NCBI RefSeq assembly: GCF_000285515.1
Contig: NZ_HE610960.1
Span: 197,309 to 261,308, forward strand
Reading direction: 5' to 3'
Origin: Paenibacillus senegalensis JC66
Lineage (GTDB): Bacteria > Bacillota > Bacilli > Paenibacillales > NBRC-103111
DNA: 64,000 nt
The notes beneath the pieces were generated by a model. The model saw only the letters and a program-made list of their open reading frames with translations, did no database searches and had not been told where the DNA came from. The position numbers were made by a program, and so were the translations under genes. Numbering within the stretch: the stretch's first letter is position 1; each line of letters begins with the position of its first letter. Below are positions 1 through 9,063 of this stretch, piece after piece.

Positions 1-534
1 TGCGGCTTTGCTTAATCGACGGGTAACGTCTTCGGGAAGGGAATCCTTATATTTGTAATTTAACGAGTGTTCTATAGTTGCCCAGAAATTCATCGCCAGG
101 GTGCGGATCTGAATTTCTGCCAGGACATTCTTCATACCAAGGGCGGTTTGCACCGGATATTTGATAATGATGTGATAGCTCCGGTAACCGCTCTCCTTTT
201 TGTTAGTCACGTAGTCCTTGCAATACACAATTGTCATATCCTCGCGCTGCTTGATCAGTTCAGCGAGCCGCTGAATATCCTCAACGAATTGACACATAAT
301 GCGGATACCAGCGATATCCTCGATTCCGCTTTCGATTTCATCCAGCGGCACATTGAGCTTTTTTGCTTTTTCTAAAATGCTGGAAATACGTTTTACCCTG
401 CCGGTCACGAATTCGATCGGAGAATACTCTTCCCGACTTTTCAATTCCGAACGGAGGGTTTTGAATTTAACTTTGAGCTCTTCCACCGCCTGTTCGTAAG
501 GGAATAGAAATTTATTCCAATCTCTCCCGTCCAA
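1..534 (-). CDS. relQ: RelQ-type small alarmone synthetase (partial, C-terminus outside window)
   Basis: This is a single-domain GTP pyrophosphokinase that makes (p)ppGpp from ATP and GTP/GDP in the cytosol. The window holds 178 codons; B. subtilis YjbM/RelQ has about 211, so roughly the last 30 are missing. Family features visible include the conserved helix around TGRVKRISSILEKAK, the IEDIAGIRIMC stretch, the YRSYHIIIKYP strand and the EIQIRT...WATIEH block. No HD hydrolase domain is present. The start is a TTG at 534, preceded by AAGGAGG seven bases upstream; no ATG fits. It lies 23 bp downstream of pyrD on the same strand, so co-transcription with pyrimidine synthesis is likely. Confidence 0.9.
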   Translation of the reverse strand, partial: MDGRDWNKFLFPYEQAVEELKVKFKTLRSELKSREEYSPIEFVTGRVKRISSILEKAKKLNVPLDEIESGIEDIAGIRIMCQFVEDIQRLAELIKQREDMTIVYCKDYVTNKKESGYRSYHIIIKYPVQTALGMKNVLAEIQIRTLAMNFWATIEHSLNYKYKDSLPEDVTRRLSKAA

Positions 535-557
535 GCGATCCCCTCCTTTGCAGCTTG

Positions 558-1652
558 TTACAGCACGTCTGCACCTACAGCGTCCGATAGGCGCTTAAAA
601 CCGTCTTTACGCAAAAGCTCTAACAAGCCTTCGTTGATTTCTTTTATCAGTTCCGGTCCCTCGTAGATCAGAGCGGTATAAATTTCTACCAAGCTTGCTC
701 CTGCGCGAATTTTATCATAAGCGTCCTGCGCCGAGAATATTCCCCCGCAGCCAATAATCGGCAGCTTGCCTTGGGACAGCCTGTATACGGATCGTATCAC
801 TTCACTTGACTTCCCGGATAGCGGTCTGCCGCTCAAGCCTCCAGCTTCCGCGGCTGCCGCACCGCGCAGCCCTTCCCGGCTGACGGTAGTATTCGTGGCG
901 ATGACCCCTGACACTCCGCTAGCCAAAATCGTATCCATAATGTATTCCAATTCGGACCCGCTTATGTCCGGAGCAATTTTGACAAGGACCGGTTTAACCG
1001 CCTGCAGCTTTCTGCTTTGTATTTCACGTTCATCCATCACTGCTGCCAATAGCCGCTTCAGCTCGTCTCCATGCTGGAGGTTGCGCAAATCCGGGGTGTT
1101 AGGCGAGCTGATGTTAACCACAAAAAAATCCCCGTAGGGGTATAAAAGACGCAAGCATTCTCTATAGTCTTGCTCAGCCTGCTCATTCGGAGTCACTTTA
1201 TTTTTGCCGATATTGATAGCAAGAGGGATAGCCCGCCCGGTATTGCCCTGCAAATTTCTAGCCATCTGCTCGGCGCCTACGTTGTTAAATCCCATCCGGT
1301 TGATTAAAGCGCTGTCCTCCGGAAGCCGAAACAACCTCGGTTTTTCATTGCCTGCCTGAGGCTTCGGCGTAACTGTGCCCACTTCCATAAAACCAAAGCC
1401 GATTGAGGAAAAGGCCGGTACAGCTTCCCCGTTCTTATCCAGACCGGCTGCAAGCCCGAGTGGATTGTCAAATGTTATATCCCACAGCTTGGTTTGCAAT
1501 TCCCGGTACAAGGGGACAGCGTACATACCCCTGAATACAGACAAGGCGCCTGGAATTTTACCCATACGGCGCAAGCCATCAATCGTTATATGATGAGCCC
1601 TTTCCGCGTCTAGACGAAACATAACCTTCTTCAACCCGTTACGATAAAGCAT
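558..1652 (-). CDS. pyrD: dihydroorotate dehydrogenase (quinone), class 2
   Basis: It oxidises dihydroorotate to orotate in de novo pyrimidine synthesis and passes electrons to membrane quinones. The 364-residue length and the N-terminal helical extension before the barrel are typical of class 2 enzymes. Visible motifs are NPLGLAAGLDKNG near residue 63, INRMGFNN, the NISSPNTP loop carrying the class 2 catalytic serine, and the C-terminal IGCGGIFS FMN phosphate-binding segment. The ATG at 1652 follows GGGAGAG. It is unusual for Bacillales, where a class 1B PyrD sits in the pyr operon; here the gene stands alone with relQ downstream. Confidence 0.96.
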   Translation of the reverse strand: MLYRNGLKKVMFRLDAERAHHITIDGLRRMGKIPGALSVFRGMYAVPLYRELQTKLWDITFDNPLGLAAGLDKNGEAVPAFSSIGFGFMEVGTVTPKPQAGNEKPRLFRLPEDSALINRMGFNNVGAEQMARNLQGNTGRAIPLAINIGKNKVTPNEQAEQDYRECLRLLYPYGDFFVVNISSPNTPDLRNLQHGDELKRLLAAVMDEREIQSRKLQAVKPVLVKIAPDISGSELEYIMDTILASGVSGVIATNTTVSREGLRGAAAAEAGGLSGRPLSGKSSEVIRSVYRLSQGKLPIIGCGGIFSAQDAYDKIRAGASLVEIYTALIYEGPELIKEINEGLLELLRKDGFKRLSDAVGADVL

Positions 1653-1935
1653 CGTTCATTCTCTCCCAGCGATTAGTCCTAACTATCAGTTTACCCCGTT
1701 CAACGCGAAAAAGAAAGGGCGAACAGCCATTGTTTCCATCTATTTTCATCTATATGAACTTATTGCTTAAGCCGATTCATCTACGGGCGGATTCCGAATT
1801 TAGTCCAAATAAAACGATTTACTCTACATCTTATACAACCTACCCTGATATGTTAAAATGAGGGTAACCCAATCAAGTTCATTAAGGGATAGCGACTAAG
1901 CTGCTTGCAATGATGGGAAAGGATGGTGATGCCGT

Positions 1936-2067
1936 ATGAAGAAACAGACTCCGTACATGAAGCGTAAACAGCCGGAAGAGGTCAATAAAAAGGGACTGAT
2001 CTGGGCTGGCTCCATCTTTGGCGCCGTGGCGGTGCTTATGATCGTTTTGCTGATCGTCAACGGCTAG
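1936..2067 (+). CDS. 43-residue single-pass membrane peptide
   Basis: This short ORF encodes a basic N-terminus (MKKQTPYMKRKQPEEV) followed by one hydrophobic segment at about residues 21-41 (GLIWAGSIFGAVAVLMIVLL). A GGAAAGGATGG ribosome binding site stands upstream of the ATG. The architecture is typical of small Bacillales membrane peptides; I do not recognise the family and assign no function. Its TAG stop overlaps the TAG stop of the converging L,D-transpeptidase gene inside one CTAG palindrome, so the two transcripts must overlap at their 3' ends. Confidence 0.7.
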   Translation: MKKQTPYMKRKQPEEVNKKGLIWAGSIFGAVAVLMIVLLIVNG

Positions 2068-3938
2068 TTCAGCCAGCGGTAAATGCGATCAGGATTTTCT
2101 TCATTATGGACAACAGGCAGCAAGAATGGCTCCGTTCCTCTGACGACCTCCTCAGGCAGGTCGAACGAGCCTATACGTACCTTGGTTCCTTTGGATGCAA
2201 AGGAGTATAGCTCCTGCAAATCCTCCTCCAGCATTCTGACACAGCCTAAGGATTGGTCCAGACCAATCGAGGAGGGCTGGTTGGTTCCATGGATTGCGTA
2301 TAAGGTATCCGAAAGAGTCATCCCCCTGCTGCCGAATTCCCCTTTGTTCTTCCCCCTTGGATTGACTACTTTTTCCGAGATGACATACTCCCCTTCGGGC
2401 GTTCTGTCTCCACCGAGCCCAACCGGGTAGTTACGGATCACCACATCTCCGCTGACCAATGCAAGACGGTGGTTATTCACGTCCACCAATATTTCCAGCG
2501 GCTCATCTAAAATTCCCTGAACATAGCCTTCGGCACTGTTTGAGTGTCCATCCGGTTCACCCGTCCCATCTGATTCATCCATCCCAGCCTGTTCATCCGT
2601 GCTATCCGCCTCTTCCAGTTCATCAAGAAGTGGAGCAAAGGCTTCTCTCATCTCCTCTGTAAAAGAAGAAAGCAAGTTATCAGGATAATCCCGGCTGATT
2701 TGTTCAAAGCTGGATGGAAATCGGCCATTAAAGTCCTTATAGGCTGCCAGGGCCGATTTAAGAGCAAGACGCTGCTCCTCCAGTGCCATTTGTTCCGCGA
2801 CCTGGCTGCTGAGCTCCTTCTTGTCCGGCGGCTCACACTTGCAGTATTCTTCCTCATAATATTGAATAAGCCACTCCCCCTGCTGCTCAGAAGGCCGCAT
2901 GGCAGCAAATAGTTTAGTTCTCTCCCCCCATAAATACCAGGAGTCAGATTTGGGCAGCAGAGCCCATGCGGTTTCCTGCTGGATACGGTTGCCTGGGAGC
3001 ATAAATGCTATCTCTCCCGGCTGCTGAGCGAATTGTTCCTTAAGCCAGACCAGCCTGTAATTCCAATTCCTTTCACCAGTGTTCGAAACGGAATTGGCGC
3101 TAGGCTCATTGAATTTAGCACCGGGCCCCTCCACTTCTATTCTCTCTTGCCAAACCGTCCGGGAATCGTCAAGCGCAGGACGTTTGACCGTATCCGCAGG
3201 AGGCATCGCCAAAAATAACAGCAGCAGCACCACAACTATAAACGTATTTTTTTGCCCGCGGGGCCAGCCTCTTCTGATTTGGTTCCCCACAGCCCGGCCT
3301 ATGATCCGCAGCCTTCGAGTGCTGCTCTGGACTTCTGCCTCATCCGAAACGGCACTGGCATAGCTGCTGTGCTCAGAGGATTTTAACATTGCTGATTCAA
3401 AGCTGCCAGCAGTACGAGATTTTTCCTTCCCAGAGCCTTCATTTACTGTTCCCTCACTATTATATGAAGCTGTTCTCTCACCGTTAAATGCAGCTATCCC
3501 CTCGTCGTTATAAGGAGCTCCCTCGCCGTTATACTCGGTTATTCCCTCATCGTTGTATGCAGCTATTCGCGCACCGATACCTTCACTATTTTTCCTCCCG
3601 TTACCGGCTTCCGGCAAAGGCGCAAGCTTAGGCAGGCTTTTTTTCTCGAACGCTTCATAAACCTCCTGCGACTGCTGATAGCAGTACAGTGCCTTTCCAG
3701 CTTTCCCTAGTCTCTCATATTCTTTGCCGAGCAAATACCAGGCCATTTTGTTTCCCGGATGATCCTTTATGTATTGCTTTATATAATGCGGAGTATCCTC
3801 ACCCAGATCCGCAGTCAATTCGGACTCTTTGGCTTTTTTATGCCCCTTATCCATGGTTACAGACTTTCGGTCTGTGGACAATGATTCAAGCCGCAGCTTT
3901 TTAGAAGATCGTTCATTTCCTTGATTCGGCTCATTCAT
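2064..3938 (-). CDS. membrane-anchored L,D-transpeptidase (YkuD domain) with TPR-like and repeat-rich cytoplasmic region
   Basis: A YkuD-family enzyme expected to form 3-3 cross-links or attach proteins to peptidoglycan outside the membrane. Domains in order: a short TPR-like unit at about 50-95 (WYLLGKEYERLGKAGKALYCY), a low-complexity tract at about 119-165 built from AYNDEG-like units, a transmembrane helix at about 231-246, an extracytoplasmic spacer, and the YkuD domain at about 480-600. The catalytic region reads HGTNQ...SLGCVRM, with the nucleophilic Cys in the expected place. The ATG follows AGGAGG. At 624 residues it is far longer than B. subtilis YkuD (about 164), the extra length being N-terminal. 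The TPR side would be cytoplasmic and could tether a partner. Confidence 0.88.
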   Translation of the reverse strand: MNEPNQGNERSSKKLRLESLSTDRKSVTMDKGHKKAKESELTADLGEDTPHYIKQYIKDHPGNKMAWYLLGKEYERLGKAGKALYCYQQSQEVYEAFEKKSLPKLAPLPEAGNGRKNSEGIGARIAAYNDEGITEYNGEGAPYNDEGIAAFNGERTASYNSEGTVNEGSGKEKSRTAGSFESAMLKSSEHSSYASAVSDEAEVQSSTRRLRIIGRAVGNQIRRGWPRGQKNTFIVVVLLLLFLAMPPADTVKRPALDDSRTVWQERIEVEGPGAKFNEPSANSVSNTGERNWNYRLVWLKEQFAQQPGEIAFMLPGNRIQQETAWALLPKSDSWYLWGERTKLFAAMRPSEQQGEWLIQYYEEEYCKCEPPDKKELSSQVAEQMALEEQRLALKSALAAYKDFNGRFPSSFEQISRDYPDNLLSSFTEEMREAFAPLLDELEEADSTDEQAGMDESDGTGEPDGHSNSAEGYVQGILDEPLEILVDVNNHRLALVSGDVVIRNYPVGLGGDRTPEGEYVISEKVVNPRGKNKGEFGSRGMTLSDTLYAIHGTNQPSSIGLDQSLGCVRMLEEDLQELYSFASKGTKVRIGSFDLPEEVVRGTEPFLLPVVHNEENPDRIYRWLN

Positions 3939-4262
3939 ATCGTTCTATCCTCCTGAACAACACGTTCCTTGGCGGGTTAATCCCCCGATTCTTCACAGCT
4001 ATTTTCTGTGCAGGACAGGGTCCATGTTCAATATATCGGATACGAGCTGCCAGGCAGAGAGTCCCAAAACGACAAATAGTTCCTTATGACCAGATTTTTA
4101 AGCTGATTCACTATCTTCCAATTGCTGTTTATTTCCCGGAAAATAGTTTTGCAAAATCTGCGAAAGCGATAACCTGCGCTTCGTATAAGAAAGCTATGAA
4201 ATAAGTAACGGTTGAAAGCCCAAATAGGAAAATAGTCCGACTTTCGAATCGATCTAAGAGAA

Positions 4263-4300
4263 AAACGGCCGACAAACAAATTCATGTTCGTCGACCGTTT
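4263..4300 (-). terminator. hairpin with T-rich tail in the 3.9-4.4 kb spacer
   Basis: Two 15-nt arms (4263-4277 and 4286-4300) pair with two G-U wobbles around an 8-nt loop. Read on the minus strand, the second arm runs into TTTTTCTCTT. It sits downstream of the ferredoxin gene and may be a second terminator. The rest of 3939-4262 contains only an unlikely 85-codon ORF and no other element I can support. Confidence 0.5.
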
Positions 4301-4370
4301 CTGTCATGCTCACTTCGTTTCCTTCTTCGCGCTTATTCATGCGATTTCGTACTTATGAGATAATAGAAGA

Positions 4371-4404
4371 TTAGCTTTAGCCAATGCAGATCAACCAAAG
4401 CTAA
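4371..4404 (-). terminator. probable terminator of the ferredoxin gene
   Basis: A perfect 8-bp inverted repeat (TTAGCTTT / AAAGCTAA), extended by further pairing, lies about 30 bp after the ferredoxin stop on the minus strand. A modestly T-rich run (TTCTATTA) follows. Confidence 0.55.
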
Positions 4405-4433
4405 CCTCCTATCCTAAGCGTCTATTATAAGGA

Positions 4434-4706
<273 letters not shown>

Positions 4707-4773
4707 TCAAGAATAAACTATAATATAAAAGTAAGCAAACATCAATGGACATTCCTATTCCTAAACAGGGTGT

Positions 4774-6072
4774 TTATTCCTGTCCATCCTCATGGTTCCG
4801 GTCTCTTAAAAAGTCGGTTTGCAGGGAAGTGCCGCGTATTTTATGATTGCGGATCAGCGCAGAAGGGTCATTGCCCAGCATCCCTGCTGTAAGCAGCGCT
4901 TCATCGCCAAACTTATCGCGTATTTCGTCCATGGCGCGAATGAGCTGTTCCTTGCGGCCAAACTCTTCGACCTCAAATAAATCTAATTGAATAGGAGCTT
5001 GATCCCTGGGCTTTAGGTTCTGCAGAGTTATCCCGAGCAAACGAACAGGCTTCCCCAAAGGCCAATGATGCTCAAACAGCTTGCAAGCATGCTGATGAAT
5101 CTCACGGGGATCTTGCGTAGGCCGGGACAGCGTAAGGGCACGAGTGATGGTCTTCATGTCCGGATCACGTATAACAATTTGCACGGTGGAACAGATCAGA
5201 CCCTGCCTTCGCAATCTACGAGACGTCTGGTCAGCCAAATTCAGAAACACCCGCTTAATGTCATCAAGCTCCGTATAATTATAGGGAAGCGTCGTCGTAT
5301 GACCGACCGATTTGCTCTGTTCCTTCTCCGGATTGACTGGAGAACGGTCAATTCCGTTAGCCGCCATATGCAGCCAACTGCCCCACACCCCAAATTCTTT
5401 AATCAGGAAATCCTCCGGTGTATGAGCCAGCTCACCAATGGTTCGGATATTAAGTTTGCTGAGCTTGGCCGCTGTTTTCGACCCGATCCCAAACAACTCC
5501 TTGCACGGCCTGGGCCACAGCACTCCGGGAACATCACGCAAGCGTAAGATCGTAATGCCATTCGGCTTCTTCATATCCGATGCCATCTTGGCCAGCAATT
5601 TATTAGGCGCAATGCCGATCGAGCACGGTAGAGAGAGCTCCCGGGCAATCCGGTCCTGCAGGTGAGTTGCAATCTCCAGCGGGGTTCCGAATTGATGAGA
5701 CCCCGTAATATCAACATAGCATTCATCTATGGACATAGTCTCCACAAGAGGAGAGTAGCTGTAAGCGAGCTTAATGAATCTGCGGGAGAACTGTCGGTAC
5801 AGATCAAAATCCGGGCGGATAAGCACTAATTCCGGACATACTCTCAGAGCTTGGCTGACCAGCATGCCGGTCTTGACCCCTTTTTTTCTAGCTTCATAGG
5901 AGGAGGTCACAACGATGCCTTTGCGCAGCTCCACACTGCCAGCGACGGCAATAGCTTTATCCGCATATTTTTCCGGTTCTGCTGCCTGATGGACCGAGCA
6001 ATAAAAAGCGTTCATATCCACATGGAGGATGACTCTGCCTTTTGACGGATAACTATCCCTGGCCTGTTTCAT
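4774..6072 (-). CDS. dinB: DNA polymerase IV (Y-family translesion polymerase)
   Basis: An error-prone lesion-bypass polymerase. Palm-domain motifs HVDMNAFYCSVH (metal-binding Asp, steric-gate region), SSYEARKKGV and the catalytic SIDECYVDI are present. The thumb helix-hairpin-helix region (FGIGSKTAAKL) and little-finger domain follow. The C-terminal LDLF peptide resembles a beta-clamp-binding motif. An ATG at 6072 is the likely start; a TTG lies 6 bp upstream. Neither has a good Shine-Dalgarno sequence, and the start overlaps the end of a tiny upstream ORF, which suggests translational coupling. Confidence 0.93.
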   Translation of the reverse strand: MKQARDSYPSKGRVILHVDMNAFYCSVHQAAEPEKYADKAIAVAGSVELRKGIVVTSSYEARKKGVKTGMLVSQALRVCPELVLIRPDFDLYRQFSRRFIKLAYSYSPLVETMSIDECYVDITGSHQFGTPLEIATHLQDRIARELSLPCSIGIAPNKLLAKMASDMKKPNGITILRLRDVPGVLWPRPCKELFGIGSKTAAKLSKLNIRTIGELAHTPEDFLIKEFGVWGSWLHMAANGIDRSPVNPEKEQSKSVGHTTTLPYNYTELDDIKRVFLNLADQTSRRLRRQGLICSTVQIVIRDPDMKTITRALTLSRPTQDPREIHQHACKLFEHHWPLGKPVRLLGITLQNLKPRDQAPIQLDLFEVEEFGRKEQLIRAMDEIRDKFGDEALLTAGMLGNDPSALIRNHKIRGTSLQTDFLRDRNHEDGQE

Positions 6073-6163
6073 AGTCAATAAGGCATTCGATTTTTACTTT
6101 ATCGCTTGAATGCGGCTTAGGAATATCAACCGTCAGCCGCGTCAGGGTCCGTTTATCAGACAT
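6053..6163 (-). CDS. 36-residue ORF upstream of and overlapping dinB
   Basis: The ATG at 6163 is preceded by GGAGGTG with good spacing. It encodes a short polar peptide beginning MSDKRTLTRLTVDIP and ending YETGQG. It overlaps the dinB start by 20 nt in another frame. The good RBS here and the weak one at dinB suggest that its translation delivers ribosomes to dinB. I do not recognise the protein. Confidence 0.55.
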   Translation of the reverse strand: MSDKRTLTRLTVDIPKPHSSDKVKIECLIDYETGQG

Positions 6164-6324
6164 GATAAGCACCTCCATAGGATTAAACACTACCAGCATA
6201 CCTTCCTCATAAGAAGCGGTCAAGACATCGCATGGGCAAATTGTGATTAAGGCTGTCCTCGCTAAACAGTTGGTGATATAATAGGTAATTATAGCTTTGG
6301 TTTGCCAAGACAAGGAGGGTGCAA

Positions 6325-7941
6325 ATGGCATCGAACGATATCTTTGTCTTCGATACGACATTGAGAGACGGAACTCAAGGTGAAGGAGTCAGCCTTTCAG
6401 CCGAAGACAAGTTCAAGATTGCCTTGAGACTGAATGCTTTGGGGGTTCATTATATTGAAGGCGGTCACCCGGGCAGCAACAGCAAGGACATGGAATTTTT
6501 CAAACGAGTGAAGCAGTATGATTTCCAATCCAAAATTACAGCATTCGGCAGTACGAGGCGAAAGCATTCGGTAGCCGAACATGATATGAGTTTAAACCGG
6601 ATCATTGACTCCGGAGTCAAGGTCGCCTCCATAGTAGGGAAATCGTGGGATTTCCATGTGACTACAGCACTGCAAACATCACTGGAGGAAAATTTGGCAA
6701 TGATCTCGGACTCCATCCGCTATCTGAAGCAAAAGGGGCTTGAGGTGAGCTTTGATGCCGAGCATTTCTTTGACGGCTTCAAGAATAATGCCGAGTACGC
6801 TTTAGCAGTATTGTCTAAAGTGCAGGAAGCAGGCGCTGACTGGATTGTCCTATGCGATACTAACGGCGGTACACTGCCTGGCGAAATATCGCAGACGATC
6901 CATGCGGTCAAGCAATCGATTACGACTCCACTAGGTATTCATACTCACAATGACTGCGAGCTGGCTGTCGCCAATACATTAGCTGCAGTAGAAGCAGGAG
7001 CCAGACAAATTCAAGGAACGATTAATGGTTACGGCGAGCGCTGCGGAAATACAAACCTTTGCTCCGTCATTCCTAATCTGCAGCTAAAGCTCAACTATCG
7101 CTGCATCTCTGATGAGCAGCTGCAGCAGCTAACGACAACGGCCCGCTATGTCAGCGAGATTGCCAACGTTAACATGCCGGTCAACCAGCCTTATGTCGGC
7201 AATGCTGCCTTTGCTCATAAGGGCGGGATTCATGTTTCGGCCATCATGAAGGATCCTAAAACTTATGAGCATATCGTGCCTGAGCTGGTCGGCAACAAGC
7301 AGCGGGTGCTTGTATCTGAGCTTTCCGGGCAAAGCAACCTGCTGTTCAAGATCGAAGAACTGCAGCTGGACGTTGAGAAAAACCCGGAAAAAACTAAAGA
7401 GGTTATTGACCAGATCAAGCTGCTGGAGCATCAGGGCTATCAGTTCGAAGGTGCCGACGCCTCCCTCGAGCTGCTGCTTCGTCAGCAATTCGGCGAGCTT
7501 GAAGAGATTTTCACACTGGAATCGTTCAAAATACTGGTCGAAAAAAGCGCAAACCGCAAGGTTACCTCTGAAGCCATTGTTAAGCTGAATATGCATGGAG
7601 ACACCGTGTATATGGCCGCAGAGGGCAATGGTCCGGTTAACGCCTTGGACAACGCCTTAAGAAAAGCGCTGGAGCAGTATTATCCCGATATCCGCTCCAT
7701 GCACTTGTCTGATTACAAAGTAAGGGTAATTAATGAAAAGGACGCAACTGCCGGCAAAGTACGCGTCTTGATCGAATCGACCGATTCCAATAATAAATGG
7801 AGTACCATCGGGGTCTCCGAGAACATCATTGAAGCCAGCTGGGAAGCGCTGATTGACAGTATGCGCTATGCCTTAATCGGACGCACACGTGTCGAGACAC
7901 ATACTGCCGCCCCGGAACGGCTTGGTATTATCAACCATTAA
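6325..7941 (+). CDS. cimA: (R)-citramalate synthase
   Basis: It condenses pyruvate with acetyl-CoA to citramalate, opening the threonine-independent route to isoleucine. The HMGL-like TIM barrel shows DTTLRDGTQGEGV at the N-terminus, the metal-ligand HTHNDCELAVAN segment and NGYGERCGN, followed by the allosteric C-terminal LeuA-dimer domain. The length (538 residues) and the GEGVSLSAEDK segment match the CimA branch rather than LeuA. The ATG at 6325 follows AAGGAGG by six bases, which rejects an upstream GTG. A TATAAT-like box lies at 6277-6282. The gene stands alone, away from the ilv/leu genes. Confidence 0.9.
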   Translation: MASNDIFVFDTTLRDGTQGEGVSLSAEDKFKIALRLNALGVHYIEGGHPGSNSKDMEFFKRVKQYDFQSKITAFGSTRRKHSVAEHDMSLNRIIDSGVKVASIVGKSWDFHVTTALQTSLEENLAMISDSIRYLKQKGLEVSFDAEHFFDGFKNNAEYALAVLSKVQEAGADWIVLCDTNGGTLPGEISQTIHAVKQSITTPLGIHTHNDCELAVANTLAAVEAGARQIQGTINGYGERCGNTNLCSVIPNLQLKLNYRCISDEQLQQLTTTARYVSEIANVNMPVNQPYVGNAAFAHKGGIHVSAIMKDPKTYEHIVPELVGNKQRVLVSELSGQSNLLFKIEELQLDVEKNPEKTKEVIDQIKLLEHQGYQFEGADASLELLLRQQFGELEEIFTLESFKILVEKSANRKVTSEAIVKLNMHGDTVYMAAEGNGPVNALDNALRKALEQYYPDIRSMHLSDYKVRVINEKDATAGKVRVLIESTDSNNKWSTIGVSENIIEASWEALIDSMRYALIGRTRVETHTAAPERLGIINH

Positions 7942-7982
7942 GCCATTAAGTACCATTCTGCGCTTGGTATCATATAGTCATA

Positions 7983-8033
7983 AAGAGGCAGTCATCACGG
8001 GTCGCCCGCAGCGATTTGTGATGACTGCCTCTT
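7983..8033. terminator. long perfect hairpin between cimA and the convergent resA-like gene
   Basis: A 16-bp perfect inverted repeat (arms 7983-7998 and 8018-8033) encloses a 19-nt loop, 41 bp after the cimA stop. Its symmetry and position between convergent genes suggest a bidirectional terminator, although the T-tail is poor. I see nothing else in the rest of the spacer to 8224. Confidence 0.7.
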
Positions 8034-8224
8034 CTTGATGATGCAAGACAAGACCGCCGGCTCAACTATTGCATAATTCTCGCCTTGCATATCAGCTGGC
8101 TTTGATGGCTTACCATATCAGCGCATTTATTTTTGGTCAGAGCATCTATACTTGGTTGTATGCTCATATCAATCAACTTTTAGTATCCTGCTGGATAACC
8201 CCGGAGCGTTCACGCTTGTGTCCA

Positions 8225-8758
8225 TCAGCGTCTAATCAATCTCTTTACTCTCTTCTCCAATTCCTTTAGCTCAAGAGTATGAAATATGTCTATAACAATC
8301 CCATGGCGATCAATAAGGTACGTTGAGGGGATGAAGTGAACCTGATATAAATCTTTAATTTGTCCATCCTTATCGAGAAGAATGGGAAACGGTAGCTGGT
8401 GTCGCCCGACAAATTCCTCGATATTCGCCATGCGGTCTGTCTGCGTCAAATTGACCGCATACAAGTCCATTTCGTCTCCGTACTGCTCGAACAGCTTTTT
8501 AAAATCGGGCGCTTCAAGCTCGCAAGGACCACACCAGGATGCCCAAAAATTAAGCAGAATGGGCTTATCCTTCTCGCCACCGACTTTATAAACTTCCCCG
8601 TCCATTGCCTCAAGCTCGAAGGAAGGAGCCCAATGATCCACTTTTGGAGCGGTATCCGAGGGCATTTCAATTAACTCCTCTTGCGCCTGTATATGATTGT
8701 AGATGCTTATGCCTACAAACACCAGAACAACAGCCAGCACTAGTATATTTCTCTTCAT
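8225..8758 (-). CDS. ResA-like membrane-anchored thiol-disulfide oxidoreductase
   Basis: A thioredoxin-fold protein held outside the membrane by an N-terminal helix (about residues 5-20). The active site reads WASWCGPCE and the cis-Pro segment is FIPSTYLID. ResA-type proteins keep apocytochrome c or other exported proteins reduced. The usual resBC neighbours are absent, so the substrate is open. I chose the ATG at 8758: AGGA lies nine bases upstream, whereas the TTG at 8764 would leave only three bases. Confidence 0.85.
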   Translation of the reverse strand: MKRNILVLAVVLVFVGISIYNHIQAQEELIEMPSDTAPKVDHWAPSFELEAMDGEVYKVGGEKDKPILLNFWASWCGPCELEAPDFKKLFEQYGDEMDLYAVNLTQTDRMANIEEFVGRHQLPFPILLDKDGQIKDLYQVHFIPSTYLIDRHGIVIDIFHTLELKELEKRVKRLIRR

Positions 8759-8974
8759 GGTCAAGCGTCCTCTCCCTCAGTGAATCGCAATCCTGACACA
8801 TTCGTATGAACCCGCAAAGTTCTTATCTTAATAATAGCGGTTGAAGGTGTCGAAATCCAAATCCTTTTCTGAACATCCCATGAATTTTAATGAGCCACTG
8901 CCGCATGCCCTGTTCCTGCTTACCCTTTCCCTTCCAAGGAATGAATGAGGGAAAGATCGGGCAAAGTATGAGCA

Positions 8975-9023
8975 AACAACACATGAACCAAACATCCATG
9001 CAACAAAACAACCCATGAACCAA
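8975..9023. repeat. 17-bp direct repeat pair upstream of the MFS gene
   Basis: Two copies of AACAACnCATGAACCAA (8975-8991 and 9007-9023) match at 16 of 17 positions with a 32-bp period. They lie 41 bp upstream of the MFS start in the divergent spacer with the resA-like gene. They could be regulator sites or part of a short leader ORF (8968-9018). The rest of the spacer shows no clear promoter. Confidence 0.5.
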
Positions 9024-9063
9024 CATGTATGAAGTAAAAACTTCTCAGCGGAGGAAAAACCGA

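Noticed and set aside
4028..4285. 85-codon minus-strand ORF in the spacer before ferredoxin
   Set aside because: It has no RBS, an unlikely Phe/Arg/Tyr-rich composition, and overlaps the hairpin at 4263-4300.
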